Below are positions 1 through 9,500 of a stretch of DNA of 47,125 nt, piece by piece; position 1 is the first letter of the stretch, and each line of letters starts with the position of its first letter. Source of the DNA: a virus; the IMG/VR virus record IMGVR_UViG_3300047121_000094, positions 1-47,125 of that record; one strand, written 5' to 3'. The translations under genes and the position numbers were made by a program. The notes beneath the pieces are model-generated. The model saw only the letters and a list, made by a program, of their open reading frames with translations. It did no database searches and was not told the origin of the DNA.

Positions 1-80
1 ATTTAAACCCCCCCCCCCCCCCCGCGGGGGGTTTTTGGGCCGGCCCCGGCGGGGGGGGGGGGGGGGGGGGGGGGGGGCGG
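1..80. repeat. GC-only low-complexity window edge
   Basis: The first 80 bases are almost entirely runs of C and G with short palindromes (for example CCCGCGGG and GGGCCGGCCC), in a genome that is otherwise AT-rich. They encode the poly-proline and poly-glycine end of the leftmost gene. The abrupt composition change at a sequence end suggests an assembly or sequencing artefact, although the proline-rich tract just inside it (bases 77-125) looks like normal coding sequence. The true 3' end of the gene should be treated as unknown. Confidence 0.6.
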
Positions 81-1388
81 GGGTGGTGGAGGGTTTTTCG
101 GTGGCTGTGGTGGAGGAGGAAGTTCAACTGGGGGACTTGCAGGAGGTACTATAGTACCTATTATTTCTTTGATCTTAGGACTTACTAACTGTGGATTCAA
201 TTCATCATTGATGAAAAGTAAATAATAAGTTTTTGAATTAGTAGGTCCGGGAGAAGTATTATATATTGGTACCGTTAATGTTCTGTAACTTAAAGGGAAC
301 AATTTTTTAATACTTAGTAAATCAGCGAGACTAACGACATTTTTGGTAGTGCAATTTAATATTTGTAATATTGTATTTAAATCATCACCTACTATTACTA
401 AGAACGCTCCGTAAAGTTTTTGTTCTTGTAATGTAGTAGGTGTCACGTTGCCGGTGGCTATTTCAGTGATTTCTTGTTGGGATAATCCTGAGGCTAGACA
501 CGCTAACGCAACTGATTGGGTAATAGCGTTATTATTATTTAATATCTTTAACAAGTTTGAAGGTAATCCAAAATTCTTAATATATTGAAGATTTATTGCT
601 TTGCCTAAGTTGATTAAATCTTGTCCGAATGCTCTAGCAGATAAACTCACTCCTGTTATATCTGCGCTAGCAAGATCATCTTGATTACTATACGTACCTT
701 GCAAAAATGTGAAAGAATCTTGAACTGCAAATAATGCTTTGTTACTATAATTTACAAAACCATCCGCTTGAAGTAATGAATCTGTAAAGTCTTTATAACT
801 TGGATTAACATCAATTGTGGTTCCGTCTGTTTCTGCGTTGAAATAAAATTCGTTATAGGCTTGTAATGCTATAGCACGGACCCAACCCCACTTAGTAACT
901 TCGCTATTAGGATTGGTTCCTGCAGGATCTCCGCTGTCCCATGGATCCCAACTTGCTTGTTGTCCGTGATCAACGTTTCCTGAAATAGCGAAACCTGTAT
1001 TTGCAGGTCCGCCGAATTTCGTCCATACACCGCTAGGGTCATCAACCTGGTATGTAGGAGGTTTACTATTACCTAATGCCGCTATACGACTTTGTCCTAT
1101 GTTCAACATAGCATCATAAGTAGCATTTGTTATTTCTCCGGGACCTGAGGGAGGTAGGTCTGTTCTAGCCCATGCTTCTTTCAATGCATATGTTACCCAC
1201 TTTAGGCAAGTATCGTTGACGATTTTACCTGGATCATACTCAGCATTGTTTATACTTTTACCGAAATAACTTTCTGCTATAGGATTAATGTGAAATGTAT
1301 TATCATTTGGTGTGGCAATATCATGGCCGGCTAATATTGAGCCATAAACATTAACTCCTAAGGGACTTTGCTTTCCTGTATCGGCCAT
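3..1388 (-). CDS. putative virion protein with proline-rich C-terminus
   Basis: 461 codons; I do not recognise the family. The first ~400 residues look like a globular, soluble protein rich in Asn, Thr and aromatic residues, with no signal peptide or membrane helix. From about residue 413 it turns into proline-rich sequence (ELPPPPQPPKNPPPP), then a poly-Pro run and a Gly-rich end that falls in the suspect GC-only edge, so the C-terminus is unreliable. It starts 3 bases after the PAAR gene ends, in the same operon, so a role in the baseplate, central spike or a spike-associated effector is an inference from context only. Start ATG at 1386-1388. Confidence 0.55.
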   Translation of the reverse strand: MADTGKQSPLGVNVYGSILAGHDIATPNDNTFHINPIAESYFGKSINNAEYDPGKIVNDTCLKWVTYALKEAWARTDLPPSGPGEITNATYDAMLNIGQSRIAALGNSKPPTYQVDDPSGVWTKFGGPANTGFAISGNVDHGQQASWDPWDSGDPAGTNPNSEVTKWGWVRAIALQAYNEFYFNAETDGTTIDVNPSYKDFTDSLLQADGFVNYSNKALFAVQDSFTFLQGTYSNQDDLASADITGVSLSARAFGQDLINLGKAINLQYIKNFGLPSNLLKILNNNNAITQSVALACLASGLSQQEITEIATGNVTPTTLQEQKLYGAFLVIVGDDLNTILQILNCTTKNVVSLADLLSIKKLFPLSYRTLTVPIYNTSPGPTNSKTYYLLFINDELNPQLVSPKIKEIIGTIVPPASPPVELPPPPQPPKNPPPPPPPPPPPPPPAGAGPKTPRGGGGGV

Positions 1389-1391
1389 GTA

Positions 1392-1670
1392 TTATTCGAC
1401 AAACACGTTGTCGCTACCTTCTACTATCTTATGACCGCAAGTGTTGCCACTACCTACTCTTAATACAGGATCTCCATCTGCAAATACAGTAGGACTACCC
1501 TCTGTCGTTTTTGCAGAATTGTGTGGCTTCTTATTTTTCTTAGGCTCATGCGGTGTGATGTCGCTTGAATGTAAACCTACAGGAATATTATTGCAAAACA
1601 CAGTACTTGCGCCGCGAACTATCTTACCGCCTGTAGTATTTTTATCACCCTTACGACTCAATTGTGGCAT
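1392..1670 (-). CDS. PAAR-domain spike tip protein
   Basis: 92 residues, the usual size of a free-standing PAAR tip. It has the repeated G-(S/A)-x-(T/N)-V-F pattern (GASTVF, GSPTVF, GSDNVF) that forms the three faces of the PAAR cone, plus His and Cys residues (GLHSSD, ITPHEP, NTCGHK) suited to binding the single metal ion. PAAR proteins cap the trimeric cell-puncturing spike (gp5.4 on gp5 in T4) and sharpen it for outer-membrane penetration. It lies at the end of the ribonucleotide reductase operon, 3 bases from each neighbour, away from the other tail genes in this window. Confidence 0.85.
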   Translation of the reverse strand: MPQLSRKGDKNTTGGKIVRGASTVFCNNIPVGLHSSDITPHEPKKNKKPHNSAKTTEGSPTVFADGDPVLRVGSGNTCGHKIVEGSDNVFVE

Positions 1671-1673
1671 GTT

Positions 1674-1973
1674 TTATCCTAATATCATTTTCTTGCTAGG
1701 TACTTGTATACCTGTAGTCGCTTCGAGGTATTTCAACTTAACTGATTCCTCAGTATCCGCGACCAACGAAACGCTACTAGTATTTAGTCTGACTTTTCCA
1801 CGCTGGTCGTTAGTGAACAAACTAGGCATCAATCCCATTCCTTGCGGACCTGGGGCTATAGAAACCGGGGTGTCTAGCAATACATAGTTATCGTTGACTT
1901 CTGTTACTTTAGCGACTAACTCTTCACCGCTATTTAATTTAAATGTGTATGTCTCATCTGTCTTAAGATTCAT
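1674..1973 (-). CDS. small beta-barrel-like protein, unknown function
   Basis: 99 residues. The start reads like a small SH3/Sm-like barrel: TYTFKLNSGEELVAKVTEVN, then YVLLDTPVSIAP. The 'LxSGEELVAKV...D..V.L..P' pattern resembles short conserved proteins of marine T4-like phages that have been compared to LSm folds; I recognise the pattern, not a named family. Start ATG directly abuts the glutaredoxin stop, with AGGAGA upstream. It sits between glutaredoxin and the PAAR tip in one operon. Function unknown; nucleic-acid or protein binding are both possible. Confidence 0.6.
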   Translation of the reverse strand: MNLKTDETYTFKLNSGEELVAKVTEVNDNYVLLDTPVSIAPGPQGMGLMPSLFTNDQRGKVRLNTSSVSLVADTEESVKLKYLEATTGIQVPSKKMILG

Positions 1974-2204
1974 TTATTTCTCCTGATCAAATCTCTGTTT
2001 AAGGTCATCGAACCCACCTACATATTCCTCACCTAAGAAAATCTGCGGTACTGTTCGTGCTGTGGGTACACTTTCTAATAGTTGTTCTTTTGTCCAACTA
2101 TGTCCAATCTTGCGTTCTTCAATCTCTATCCCTTTTTGTGTAAGCAATGCTTTGGCTTGAACACAATAAGGGCAGTGGTCTTTAGTCCATATAAGGGCTT
2201 TCAT
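1974..2204 (-). CDS. glutaredoxin
   Basis: 76 residues from the chosen start, typical for a phage glutaredoxin. The active site CPYC is near residues 11-14 (DHCPYCVQAK), and the cis-proline/GSH-binding segment is RTVPQIF followed by GGFDDL, as in the family. It would reduce the class I ribonucleotide reductase (the job of T4 NrdC), matching its place 21 bases after nrdB. An ATG two codons upstream (2208-2210) lies only one base after AAAGGAGA; the ATG at 2202-2204 has ideal spacing to that Shine-Dalgarno, so I chose it. Confidence 0.92.
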   Translation of the reverse strand: MKALIWTKDHCPYCVQAKALLTQKGIEIEERKIGHSWTKEQLLESVPTARTVPQIFLGEEYVGGFDDLKQRFDQEK

Positions 2205-2225
2205 AATCATTCTCCTTTATTATAG

Positions 2226-3338
2226 TTATAGTGACGGAAGGTCGTCGTAATTTAATTGATCGCTCATGACACCTATGACGTAATTGGTGCTTTCGCTTTC
2301 TTGTAGTGCAGTCTGCTTCTTGCTAGTTTCGCTATGTTTATTGAACCATGGTATAGGAGTACTCTTAGGAGCAGGATTTTGATACTTGATACCAATATCT
2401 TTTAATGCGCTTGCCGCAGTATAATCGACAAAATCTTTTAAGATGTTCGCATTCAGGCCTATGACTGATCCTTTCTTGAATAGATAGTCAGCCCATTCTT
2501 TCTCTTCACGTATGACATCTAAGTACATAGAGTATACTTCTTGTTCACACTCTTGTTTTGCTTTTGCAAATCGTGGATCTTCTTTGACTACTTGATTGAT
2601 CATCCAAGCAGTCCATTCTTTGTGTAATAGTTCGTCTTGTAGAATCAAACTGATGATATTGCCATTACCGATAAAGATTTTGTTCTCGACCATAGCCAAA
2701 CTTGTAGCAAATGATACCATAAAGCGGAATGCTTCTAATGCGTAACTAGCATTGAGTGCTAACCAAATTGCTTTGATATGCACTGTTTCTAATACTGTTT
2801 CCTTTGTTGGGTCAGCAATTTCTTTCAGACAATTTAATCTGTGCAAGTCGTCATAATACTTACCCACACTACTAGCCATGTCAACAATCTCATTAGTGTC
2901 ATGGATAGTATTGAATACTTCTTTAGGTACATTATAGATGTTACGAATGATATGACTATAACTACGGCTATGAATGTTAGTCTCAAAGAAACTCCAATTA
3001 TACATCAGTGCTTCTAATTCAGGCAGGCTAACGATAGGTGTGAATACTTGCGCGGGACCGCGTCCTTGTAAACTATCAAGTGCTGTTTGTCTTAATAAGT
3101 TACTAGTAAAGATATGTTTCACCGCATCACTTGCTTCTTTAAAATCGTTGGCATCTTTAGTAAGACTAATTTCTTCTGGAACCCAAAAGAAACCACGTGC
3201 TGTCTGTTCAATTTTTTGTAGTTTGTTATACTTTACTTCTTCAAATCGTTGAATGGTTACAGGACCCTGTGGATCCAAAAACATCTTGCGATTTAGGTAG
3301 TCTGTTTTTGTTTTTAAATTATATTGTGCTTTGCTCAT
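2226..3338 (-). CDS. nrdB: ribonucleotide reductase class Ia, beta subunit
   Basis: 370 residues, standard NrdB length. It holds the diiron centre and tyrosyl radical that start catalysis in NrdA. Visible ligand motifs: LDSLQGR (first Asp), FFETNIHSRSYSHIIRN (Glu, His and the radical Tyr), LEAFRF (Glu) and DELLHKEW (Glu/His). The first Glu and His are separated by three residues, one more than the E-x2-H of the E. coli enzyme. The C-terminal tail ending NYDDLPSL matches the peptide that docks on NrdA. It is separated from nrdA by the iscU-like gene. Confidence 0.95.
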   Translation of the reverse strand: MSKAQYNLKTKTDYLNRKMFLDPQGPVTIQRFEEVKYNKLQKIEQTARGFFWVPEEISLTKDANDFKEASDAVKHIFTSNLLRQTALDSLQGRGPAQVFTPIVSLPELEALMYNWSFFETNIHSRSYSHIIRNIYNVPKEVFNTIHDTNEIVDMASSVGKYYDDLHRLNCLKEIADPTKETVLETVHIKAIWLALNASYALEAFRFMVSFATSLAMVENKIFIGNGNIISLILQDELLHKEWTAWMINQVVKEDPRFAKAKQECEQEVYSMYLDVIREEKEWADYLFKKGSVIGLNANILKDFVDYTAASALKDIGIKYQNPAPKSTPIPWFNKHSETSKKQTALQESESTNYVIGVMSDQLNYDDLPSL

Positions 3339-3385
3339 TGTTTTTCCTTAAATAATTTTTCAAGAAATTGTTTTACATTTATCAC

Positions 3386-3766
3386 TTAATGTTTTTTCCT
3401 ATAATCTTCTACGGCTGCTTTGATAGCATCTTCTGCTAATATAGAGCAATGTATCTTAACTGGCGGTAATGCTAGTTCTTCGGCGATTTGACTGTTTTTG
3501 AGTTGTCCTGCTTCGTCAAGGGTTTTGCCTTTGACCCACTCTGTAACAAGACTGGAACTTGCGATTGCCGAGCCGCAGCCATACGTTTTAAATTTTGCGT
3601 CTGTAATAATACCTGTAACATCATCTACCTTTATTTGTAATTTCATCACATCACCGCATGCCGGTGCACCTACCATTCCAGTACCTACACTATCATCGTC
3701 TTTTGCAAAACTACCTACATTACGAGGATTCTCGTAATGGTCAACCACTTGTGCGCTATAGGCCAT
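3386..3766 (-). CDS. IscU/NifU-like Fe-S cluster scaffold
   Basis: 126 residues from the ATG at 3764-3766, which has AAGGATG just upstream; a longer reading (to 3802) would run into nrdA and has no better start. It begins YSAQVVDHYENPRNVGSF, a typical IscU opening. The three cluster-binding cysteines are present: GAPACGD, YGCGSAIASSS and KIHCSILAEDAI. The last lacks the LPPVK-downstream variation seen in non-binding homologues (LPPVKIHCS is intact). IscU builds [2Fe-2S] clusters on a scaffold; here it sits exactly between nrdA and nrdB, 14 bases after nrdA, suggesting it supports iron cofactor supply for the phage reductase or repair of host Fe-S enzymes. Confidence 0.93.
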   Translation of the reverse strand: MAYSAQVVDHYENPRNVGSFAKDDDSVGTGMVGAPACGDVMKLQIKVDDVTGIITDAKFKTYGCGSAIASSSLVTEWVKGKTLDEAGQLKNSQIAEELALPPVKIHCSILAEDAIKAAVEDYRKKH

Positions 3767-3780
3767 TATATCATCCTTTC

Positions 3781-6093
3781 TTAAAGTTTGCAAGCCTCGC
3801 AATCATCATCTTCTGATGTTGCTACTTCTTGTGCTAACGGTTTTTCTTCTACTGATTTTGATCCAGCCTTATTGATGAGACTGTAGTAGAATGTCTTCAG
3901 TCCCCAACTATGTGCCAACATCAAATTCTTAGCGATTAATGTTGTTGGAACTTTACGATCTGTGAAGTGTGCAGGATTGTAGAATGTGTTGGTTGATATA
4001 CTTTGATCTACATATGCGGCTAATACTGCGGCAGTCTTTAAATAACCATCACAGTCTTTCTGTTCCCACATCAATTGATATTTATTTTTTAACTTTTGAT
4101 ATTCGGGTACAACTTGTGTAAAAGACCCGGCCTTGCTTTCTTTAGTTGAGATAAGTGACATGGGCATTTCAATACCATTAGTGCTGTTAATGACCACGCT
4201 ACTAGACTCAACAGGAGCGATGGCCATAAGCGTTGCATTTCGTACCCCATACTTTAACATATCTTGTCTTAGTGGTTCCCAATCCAATTCAGTATTGAAG
4301 TCTGCAAGTTGGTTCACACCTTTACTACGTAACTCCCAAGGGAATATACCTTGACCATAACGTGTCTTATCACTATCTACACACTTGCCACGTTCTTTAG
4401 CAAGTTCAACTGTTGCTTCAGTCAGATAATATGCTTGATGCTCCATCCAACTTTTAACATCTTGAAGTGCATCTTTCTCTCCATATCTATAGCCGCGCTT
4501 GGCATGCCAGTATGCTAGATTAGTTACACCGATGCCTAATGGACTAATCTCGTCATTGCTTAGTTTGCTTTGAATACTTAGGAAGTCCTGGTAGTCAAGA
4601 ATATTACAGAGGCTGCGCTGAAGAATGCGGCAAGCCCTGCGCATGTCCTCAGGGTTTCGGAATGCCCCCCAATTAATGGACCCCAAAGTGCAAAGTGCGA
4701 TTCGACCACTAGGATCATCAAGACGCTTAAAAGGTTTAGTAGGTAAAAGTATCTCACAGCATAAGTTTGACTGATAGATCGGATGATATTCAGGATCAAA
4801 GGATCCTTGATTCATCACATTGTCAATAAAGACAAGATAGATACGACCCGTGTCAGTTCTCTCCTTTAAAATTCCGCCCTTGAATACATCTTCAGCATTC
4901 ATAGTTTTCTTACGCAAATCTTTGCGCTTCTCATATTTGACGTAAAGTTCTTCAAACTTCGCACAATCTGAATAGAAAGCCTCATATAAGTCTGGGACTT
5001 CGTTAGGATCGAAAAAAGTTATGTTTTCTTTGTTTTTGAATCTTCTCCAGAAGAAAGCACTAAGCACAACCCCATAATCCATATGACGGACTCGGGTTTC
5101 TTCGGTTCCTTGGTTGTTCTTGAGTACAATAAGGTCGTCAAACTGGTGATGCCAGATTGGATAAAAGATAGTAGCACTTGCATTGCGAATTCCTCCTTGT
5201 GAACATGAACGCAGGTCTCCAAACCATTTCTTTAAAAATGGAATCATACCTGTATGCATGATTTCGCCGCCCCTAATGGGACTTCCTAAAGGACGTAGTC
5301 GCCCAATTTCTAAACCAATACCAGCTCGTTTGCTGGCATACTTTGCCATCATTTCTCCGGACGCAAAAATTGAGTCCAGATCGTCGTCGCTTCTGATGAG
5401 TACGCAAGAACTAAACTGTTTGGTGGGAGTACCAAGGCCAGCAAGTACAGGAGTAGCAAGAGTAAAAAGACCGTCACTAGCCGCGTTGTAGTATTCTTTA
5501 ATATAACGCATACGAGCCGTGTTAGGTTCTTCCTTATGGAACACAGTAGCGGCTGCAACCATGTATCTAATCTGAGGAGTTTCATAAGTTTCTTTCGTTG
5601 CTCTATTCTTTACTAGATATTTTTCAATAAGTTGCTCAATAGCGGCATAACTATACTGCTCATCTTTATCATGCTCTAGCATATCGTTCATCTTATTCCA
5701 ATCGTCTTCGCTATACCACTCTAGTAGTTCATGCGAGTATAGTCCAGCCTTTACATTTTTTTGTACTATCTGGTAGAGAGACAATGGTGTATAACTTCCA
5801 TAAACATCTTTACGCAACATACTGAGACGTTGTTTGCCAGCCACATATTGATAATTAGTATGACCGATGTCCGGATTACTTTCTACGTCGATTAAATCTA
5901 CTATGGCTCGTAATGTAATTTCATCTATGGTTCTAGTTGTGATACCATCATAAAAATGGGGCTGTGCTTTGATTTCAATCATCGACTGACTTACATCTGC
6001 AATACCTTTACATATTTTTGCAACCTGTGCTTGCCATTTTTCAACGGCTAGAGGTTCTTGTGCGCCTGAGCGTTTAATAACGTTTAATTTCAT
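3781..6093 (-). CDS. nrdA: ribonucleotide reductase class Ia, alpha subunit
   Basis: 770 residues, close to E. coli NrdA. It reduces ribonucleoside diphosphates for phage DNA synthesis. An N-terminal ATP-cone (KRSGAQEPLAVEKW) occupies about residues 1-95. Catalytic elements: FSSCVL (first redox Cys), SNLCCEI (Asn, radical Cys and Glu of the active site), IALCTLGS (second redox Cys), the KTFYYSL tyrosine pair of the radical path, and a C-terminal CEACKL tail cysteine pair that is re-reduced by glutaredoxin. AGG lies upstream of the ATG. It is 2 bases from the 146-aa gene and co-transcribed with iscU-like, nrdB and glutaredoxin. Confidence 0.96.
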   Translation of the reverse strand: MKLNVIKRSGAQEPLAVEKWQAQVAKICKGIADVSQSMIEIKAQPHFYDGITTRTIDEITLRAIVDLIDVESNPDIGHTNYQYVAGKQRLSMLRKDVYGSYTPLSLYQIVQKNVKAGLYSHELLEWYSEDDWNKMNDMLEHDKDEQYSYAAIEQLIEKYLVKNRATKETYETPQIRYMVAAATVFHKEEPNTARMRYIKEYYNAASDGLFTLATPVLAGLGTPTKQFSSCVLIRSDDDLDSIFASGEMMAKYASKRAGIGLEIGRLRPLGSPIRGGEIMHTGMIPFLKKWFGDLRSCSQGGIRNASATIFYPIWHHQFDDLIVLKNNQGTEETRVRHMDYGVVLSAFFWRRFKNKENITFFDPNEVPDLYEAFYSDCAKFEELYVKYEKRKDLRKKTMNAEDVFKGGILKERTDTGRIYLVFIDNVMNQGSFDPEYHPIYQSNLCCEILLPTKPFKRLDDPSGRIALCTLGSINWGAFRNPEDMRRACRILQRSLCNILDYQDFLSIQSKLSNDEISPLGIGVTNLAYWHAKRGYRYGEKDALQDVKSWMEHQAYYLTEATVELAKERGKCVDSDKTRYGQGIFPWELRSKGVNQLADFNTELDWEPLRQDMLKYGVRNATLMAIAPVESSSVVINSTNGIEMPMSLISTKESKAGSFTQVVPEYQKLKNKYQLMWEQKDCDGYLKTAAVLAAYVDQSISTNTFYNPAHFTDRKVPTTLIAKNLMLAHSWGLKTFYYSLINKAGSKSVEEKPLAQEVATSEDDDCEACKL

Positions 6094-6095
6094 TG

Positions 6096-6536
6096 TTAAC
6101 CTATCTTATTATATAGTGGGGAAATATCTAGTGTTCTAGTTATCTTAAAGTCTGTGATGAGATTATTTACTACCGTATCAGGCCAATAATTCAGCACATA
6201 TTTTGCATCATCAACTAGGACTAATACCACTTCATTGCTATTATCGTCTATTGCTTCTACAAGTTCAATATTTTTGGTATCCGACAAGATAAGGGTGTAA
6301 ATCATACCCAATGCTCTACCATAATAACAATATAGATTGTCTGATATCAATTGCCATGGATCAGGCCAATCATTGATATAGTCGGTATGTAGATAATGGG
6401 TCATCAAAGGTACCCGTTGCCAGAAATTGTCTATTTCAACACATCTCTGATCAATGGGTAATTGAGGGATTTTCTCTCTGAGGGTAGCCCACGCCCTAAG
6501 GCGCGTCTCGTAGTCGAGTATAAAAACGTTAGTCAC
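6096..6536 (-). CDS. conserved-looking hypothetical protein, first gene of RNR operon
   Basis: 146 residues, soluble, rich in Tyr, Trp and Asp (for example NFWQRVPL, DWPDPWQL and YCYYGRALGMIYTL). No catalytic motif or known domain is recognised. It ends 2 bases before nrdA starts and follows the fibre terminator, so it is probably the first gene of the nrdA-iscU-nrdB-glutaredoxin operon. Similar short proteins are common in T4-like phages, but I cannot assign a function. Confidence 0.6.
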   Translation of the reverse strand: MTNVFILDYETRLRAWATLREKIPQLPIDQRCVEIDNFWQRVPLMTHYLHTDYINDWPDPWQLISDNLYCYYGRALGMIYTLILSDTKNIELVEAIDDNSNEVVLVLVDDAKYVLNYWPDTVVNNLITDFKITRTLDISPLYNKIG

Positions 6537-6559
6537 GCTTTTACTTATCGCAGGAAAGA

Positions 6560-6587
6560 AGTCGATAGATATTAGAATCTACCGACT
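6560..6587 (-). terminator. hairpin terminator after the fibre locus
   Basis: On the minus strand an 11-bp stem (AGTCGGTAGAT pairing with ATCTATCGACT, one G-U pair) with a 6-base loop is followed by TTCTTTCC. It overlaps the stop codon of the 1220-aa fibre gene. The G-U pair forms only in the minus-strand RNA, which fits the direction of transcription. It separates the late fibre genes from the downstream nucleotide-metabolism operon. Confidence 0.6.
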
Positions 6588-9500
6588 GCTACTTCGATTA
6601 CGCCTGAACCACCTTCAAAGTTTTCTAGTGCTTTACCTAATATAGTACCTGCACGTGCCATATTATTTGCAACAGCACGACCATCTGCACCGCTTACCAT
6701 TAAATCGCCTTTAGCAATCGGGCCGTGTACTTTAACTGGAACACGACCTTGTAGTGCTATTGTAGCGATATGTGCGCCTGCACAGTCATTATTCATAGTG
6801 TATGCTGGGTTAGTTGATACAACTCCTGCTACACGATGTGAATCATAATCTGTTGATAGTGTTACTTCATGGGCACCGCCGAATATCAATACTGTACCGG
6901 CTTCATAATCTGCATCAGCAACATATTTTTCTGCCAAGTCAGCGTAAGTAGCATTCAATCTTGAACCAGCACTTAATGACCAGTTACCAGTAATTGTACC
7001 TGCAGTAGAGTTTGCACCGGTTGTTAGAGTCGTACCAAAGTGAGTTGCTGTACCTGTACCAATTTGAACTGCTCCGGTCAATGTACCAGATAATGTTAAG
7101 CCAGTCAATGTACCGACTGATGTGATGTTTGGTTGTGCCGCAGTTGTTACAGTGCCTGCTGTAGTTGCAGTTGGAACTGTTCCAGTTACGCTAACTGTGA
7201 CTCCGCCAGTTGCGGCGCTGACTGCAATGTTAGTACCTGCACTAATACTAGTTACACCAGTATTAGTAATAGTTACACCAGTACTACCGTTATAACTTGT
7301 GCCACCAAGACCTGTACCAATTGTGAGTGCATTAGTTGCTGTTGCAGTAATAGTACCAGATCCACCAAGTGAAATTGATGTGCCGTTAACAGTTAATGAA
7401 CTATTGGCAAGTCTTGCTTGTGCTAATGTACCAGAACTGATATTACTTGCATTTAGTGCAGTTAATGCACTACCGTTACCAGTAAACACACCAGTGTTTG
7501 CTGTGATATTTGCAGCCGTTATAGTGCCGCTTACGCCCAATGATGTTAAAGTACCAACACTAGTGATCTGTGACTGGCTTGCGTTTACGCTAAATGTTAG
7601 ATTAGAAAGAGTTAGGCCGGTGCCTGCAAGATAAACTTGTGAACTACTGAACTGAGCGAATGTAATATTAGAAGTACCAAATGTGATTGTCCCAGTAGGA
7701 GCATCAAGAACATATGCGCTACCTTTATTCACGTCACCGCCGCTTACAAAGAAGTAATTATTGAGACTCAATTCTCCGGCACCAGGACCGTATGAATCAG
7801 CATCAGTTGCACGGGTGATAACTGTCGTGCTTGTGTAAGTATAGACACCGTTATGCGCGGCGTTTGCTTCGTTCTTGACTAATATACGAGCACCAACTGT
7901 TTGAACGTTTGCTGTATCAATCAAGTTGAATGTACCAGTAGTTGTCAATGTTGCACCAACACCTGCTGTACCGTTGTTATAAGTGATTGTTCCGCCAGTA
8001 GCACTAGCCAATGTACCAGTTGTGGCTGCTATTACACCTTCGTGGTATACAAGAGCAGTACTTGCTAAATCATCAACATATTGCTTAGTTGCCGCGTCAG
8101 TACCTGCTACCGGAGTTGCAAGGTTAATAATATTGTTGCTGGTCATATCTAGATTACCAGCAATACTGCTTACACCTGTACCAGTTACACTTAGTACACC
8201 TGTAGTTGTTAAGTTACCGGCTGCTACGTTACCAGTCACGCTTAGTGATGACAATGTACCGACACTAGTGATATTTGGCTGAGCCGCAGTTGTTACAGTA
8301 CCTGCTGTAGTAGCCGCGCCACTTAGTGCGCCTGTAAATGTAGTTGCACTTACATTCCCAGCACTAATATTTCCTGTTACTGCTAAACTTGTTAGTGTAC
8401 CAACTGATGTAATATTTGGCTGTGCGGCTGTGGTTAATGTGCCAGTCAATAAACTTGCACCGATCGTACCGCTATTAGCATAAATGTTACCAGCAGTAGC
8501 ATTACCTGTTACTGCTAAACTTGTTAGTGTACCAACACTAGTGATATTTGGTTGCGCGGCTGTTGTTACTGTACCGGCTGTTGTGGCACTTGGTACTGTA
8601 CCTGTTACGTTAGCACCAGTAATTGCACTTAATGATGAACCATTGCCTGATACGTTAGTGAATACACCATTTGTAGCACCGATGTTACCAACGTTTGCAT
8701 TGCCAGTTACACTTAATGCACCACCTGTTGATATATTGCCTGCACTTGCGTTACCTGTTACAGTAAGTGCTGATAGTGTACCAACACTTGTAATATTTGG
8801 CTGAGCCGCAGTTGTCAATGTACCTGTTAGTAATGAAGCACCAATTGTACCTGAGTTAGCATAAACATTACCTGCAGTAGCATTACCTGTTACTGCTAGT
8901 GAACTTAATGTACCAACACTAGTGATGTTTGGCTGAGCCGCTGTTGTTACTGTACCGGCTGTTGTGGCTGCGCCACTTAATGTTGCTGTGATGATGTTTG
9001 CACTAAAACTTCCGTCAGTATCACGAATTACTACTGTATTTCCTGTTGCCGCAGTTGCTGTGCTATAACCATCAAGTAGGTCAGCATTCAAGTTTGTTAC
9101 CTTAGTAGTACTTGCTACTACGAATGGGGCAGTACCTGTTGTTACGTTTGATTCTAATGATGAAGCAACTACTTTACCTGCTGTATTAACATTACCTGCG
9201 CTTGCATTACCTGTTACAGTTAAATCAACAAGGGTACCAACACTAGTAATGTTTGGCTGTGATGCGTCTGTAACTTCGGCTGCAAAGGCAGCAAAATTGG
9301 CATTTGTAATATTACCACTAATATTACCAGTAATATTTCCGCCAGGAATATTAGTTAATCCTGCACCGTTACCATAAAATGCTCCGGTATTTGCATTGAT
9401 GTTTGACGCAGTAAGGTTACCATTAACACCTAATGCTGATAGTGTACCTACGCTTGTAATATTTGGTTGTGAGGCTGTTGATAACGTACCTGATACTGTA

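Noticed and set aside
3376-3383. GATAAATG as a late promoter for nrdB
   Set aside because: It differs at the last base, lies in the iscU 3' end, and nrdB belongs to an operon that needs no internal late promoter.
3386-3802. Longer IscU start at 3802
   Set aside because: It overlaps nrdA and lacks a ribosome binding site; the ATG at 3766 has one and starts at the family's normal N-terminus.
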